From assembly GCA_007123625.1 (NCBI GenBank), contig SKKS01000457.1, forward strand, positions 1-5,600: 5,600 nt of DNA. The letters run 5' to 3'. Below, one piece after another: positions 4,761-5,600 of the stretch. The notes below the pieces were generated by a model. The model was given only the letters and a program-made list of their open reading frames with translations. It searched no databases and was not told where the DNA came from. Made by a program: the position numbers and the translations under genes. Each line of letters opens with the position of its first letter. Position 1 is the stretch's first letter. The DNA comes from Paracoccaceae bacterium. GTDB taxonomy: Bacteria; Pseudomonadota; Alphaproteobacteria; Rhodobacterales; Rhodobacteraceae.

Positions 4761-5600
4761 GCGCGTTTATAAACGCAGCCCGCGCCGAATTGCGCGGTAT
4801 CTTTGCGGATCGGCAGGTGCGGCTGATAATGATCGCAGCACTGGTCATCTATGCACTGATCTATCCTTTTCCCTACCGAGCCGAACTCTTGCGCGATATT
4901 CCGGTGGTTCTGGTCGATCTTGATCGCTCCTCCAGTTCGGCAGAGCTGGCACGGCGTGTCACGTCATCCGAGGCCGTGACCCTCGCGCAGGACGCCCCCG
5001 ACATGATAACCGCAACGCGTCTGGTTCAGGCCCGACAAGCCTATGGTGTGCTGCTGATCCCAGAGGGCTTCGAGCGCGATCTTCTGCGCGGCCGTCAAAG
5101 CCCGGTCGCAATTTATGCCGATGCGAGTTACTTTCTGATGTATCAGCGCGTCATGCAGGGCGCTGCCGTGCCACTTCGCCAGATGGGCGCAGAGGTCGAG
5201 ATGGGGCGACTGATCGCGCAGGGCACCATGCCCGATGTGGCACGGGCACAGGTCAGCCCTGCCCTACAGATCGAAGTTCCCCTGTTCAACCCGGCTGCAG
5301 GCTATGCCACCTATGTCCTTCCGGCGGCCTTCGTGCTGATCTTGCAGCAGACGATGCTGATGGGGCTTGCACTGGTGGCGACGCGGCGACAAACAGGCAC
5401 AGGCCATCCGGTCTGGAATGTGCTGGGCCGCATGGCTGTCTGGACCGCTCTCTACACCGCTTTACTGCCCCTCTATCTGATCCTTCTGCCAGCCCTTTAT
5501 GATCTGCCCTTCCTTGGCAGTCCGGCTGCAATTCTGGTTCTGGGGCTGCCCTTCATTCTGGCAACCGGGCTGCTGGCGCAATGCGTTGCGGCGCTGTTCC
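4757..5600 (+). CDS. ABC-2 type transporter permease, second of a pair (YbhR-like), C-terminus cut by window edge
   Basis: The ATG at 4757 overlaps the preceding permease stop by 4 nt (ATGA), a standard sign of coupled translation, and 281 codons are visible before the window ends. The product is a paralogue of its neighbour. It has a helix at about 21-38 and a periplasmic domain with 'PVVLVDLDRSSSSAELARRV' at 49-68 and 'YGVLLIPEGFERDLLRG' at 96-112, which align with the same places in permease 1. Then comes 'VPLFNPAAGYATYVLPA' at 174-190 and helices at about 183-207, 222-247 and 256-280. By comparison with permease 1 about 100 residues are missing, likely including two helices. The two permeases are clearly diverged, so a heterodimeric pore is likely. 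Whether an ATPase or TolC-type gene follows cannot be seen. Confidence 0.92.
   Translation, partial: MSAFINAARAELRGIFADRQVRLIMIAALVIYALIYPFPYRAELLRDIPVVLVDLDRSSSSAELARRVTSSEAVTLAQDAPDMITATRLVQARQAYGVLLIPEGFERDLLRGRQSPVAIYADASYFLMYQRVMQGAAVPLRQMGAEVEMGRLIAQGTMPDVARAQVSPALQIEVPLFNPAAGYATYVLPAAFVLILQQTMLMGLALVATRRQTGTGHPVWNVLGRMAVWTALYTALLPLYLILLPALYDLPFLGSPAAILVLGLPFILATGLLAQCVAALF

Noticed and set aside
1..5600. CRISPR array, IS element, tRNA or integration site
   Set aside because: No regularly spaced repeats, terminal inverted repeats with a transposase, or tRNA-like cloverleaf were seen; nearly all of the window is occupied by five well supported genes.

Overview
The window looks like part of a GC-rich alphaproteobacterial chromosome, most likely Rhodobacterales/Rhodobacteraceae. 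The reasons are the fused PntA followed by PntB, a PntB with an extra segment and 'KLAGRVDSAAKQLPGGH'-type wording that I associate with Rhodobacter/Roseobacter relatives, and strong GC preference at third codon positions. The taxonomic call is inference from recalled family sequences, not from a search.

Left arm (1-2297, minus strand): a two-gene pnt operon read right to left. pntA (2297-729, GTG start) encodes the complete alpha subunit of the proton-translocating NAD(P) transhydrogenase. pntB follows after an 18-nt gap with a strong Shine-Dalgarno sequence and runs off the left edge after 236 codons. Together they make the inner-membrane enzyme that uses the proton gradient to convert NADH + NADP+ into NAD+ + NADPH.

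Middle (2298-2609): a 312-bp divergent intergenic region with no convincing protein gene but noticeable small structure. On the pntA side there is a 3-codon mini-ORF with its own Shine-Dalgarno sequence, directly followed by a bulged hairpin, then the pntA ribosome-binding site. On the exporter side there is a 10-bp-spaced direct repeat, a sigma70-like promoter overlapped by a 19-bp imperfect inverted repeat, and a 9-codon mini-ORF with a Shine-Dalgarno sequence just ahead of a start codon that lacks one.

Right arm (2610-5600, plus strand): three tightly packed genes for an exporter. They encode an HlyD/YbhG-like membrane fusion protein, a complete ABC-2 permease 3 nt downstream, and a second, paralogous ABC-2 permease overlapping it by 4 nt (ATGA) that runs off the right edge. 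The parts resemble the E. coli YbhG-YbhS-YbhR and YhiI-YhhJ systems, in which a fusion protein links a permease dimer to an outer-membrane channel. No ABC ATPase gene lies in the visible part, before or between the permeases; whether one follows is undetermined. The substrate cannot be read from the sequence.

Nothing here is clearly a new biological system. The most interesting points are the ATPase-less gene order of the exporter (as far as visible) and the architecture of the divergent intergenic region.
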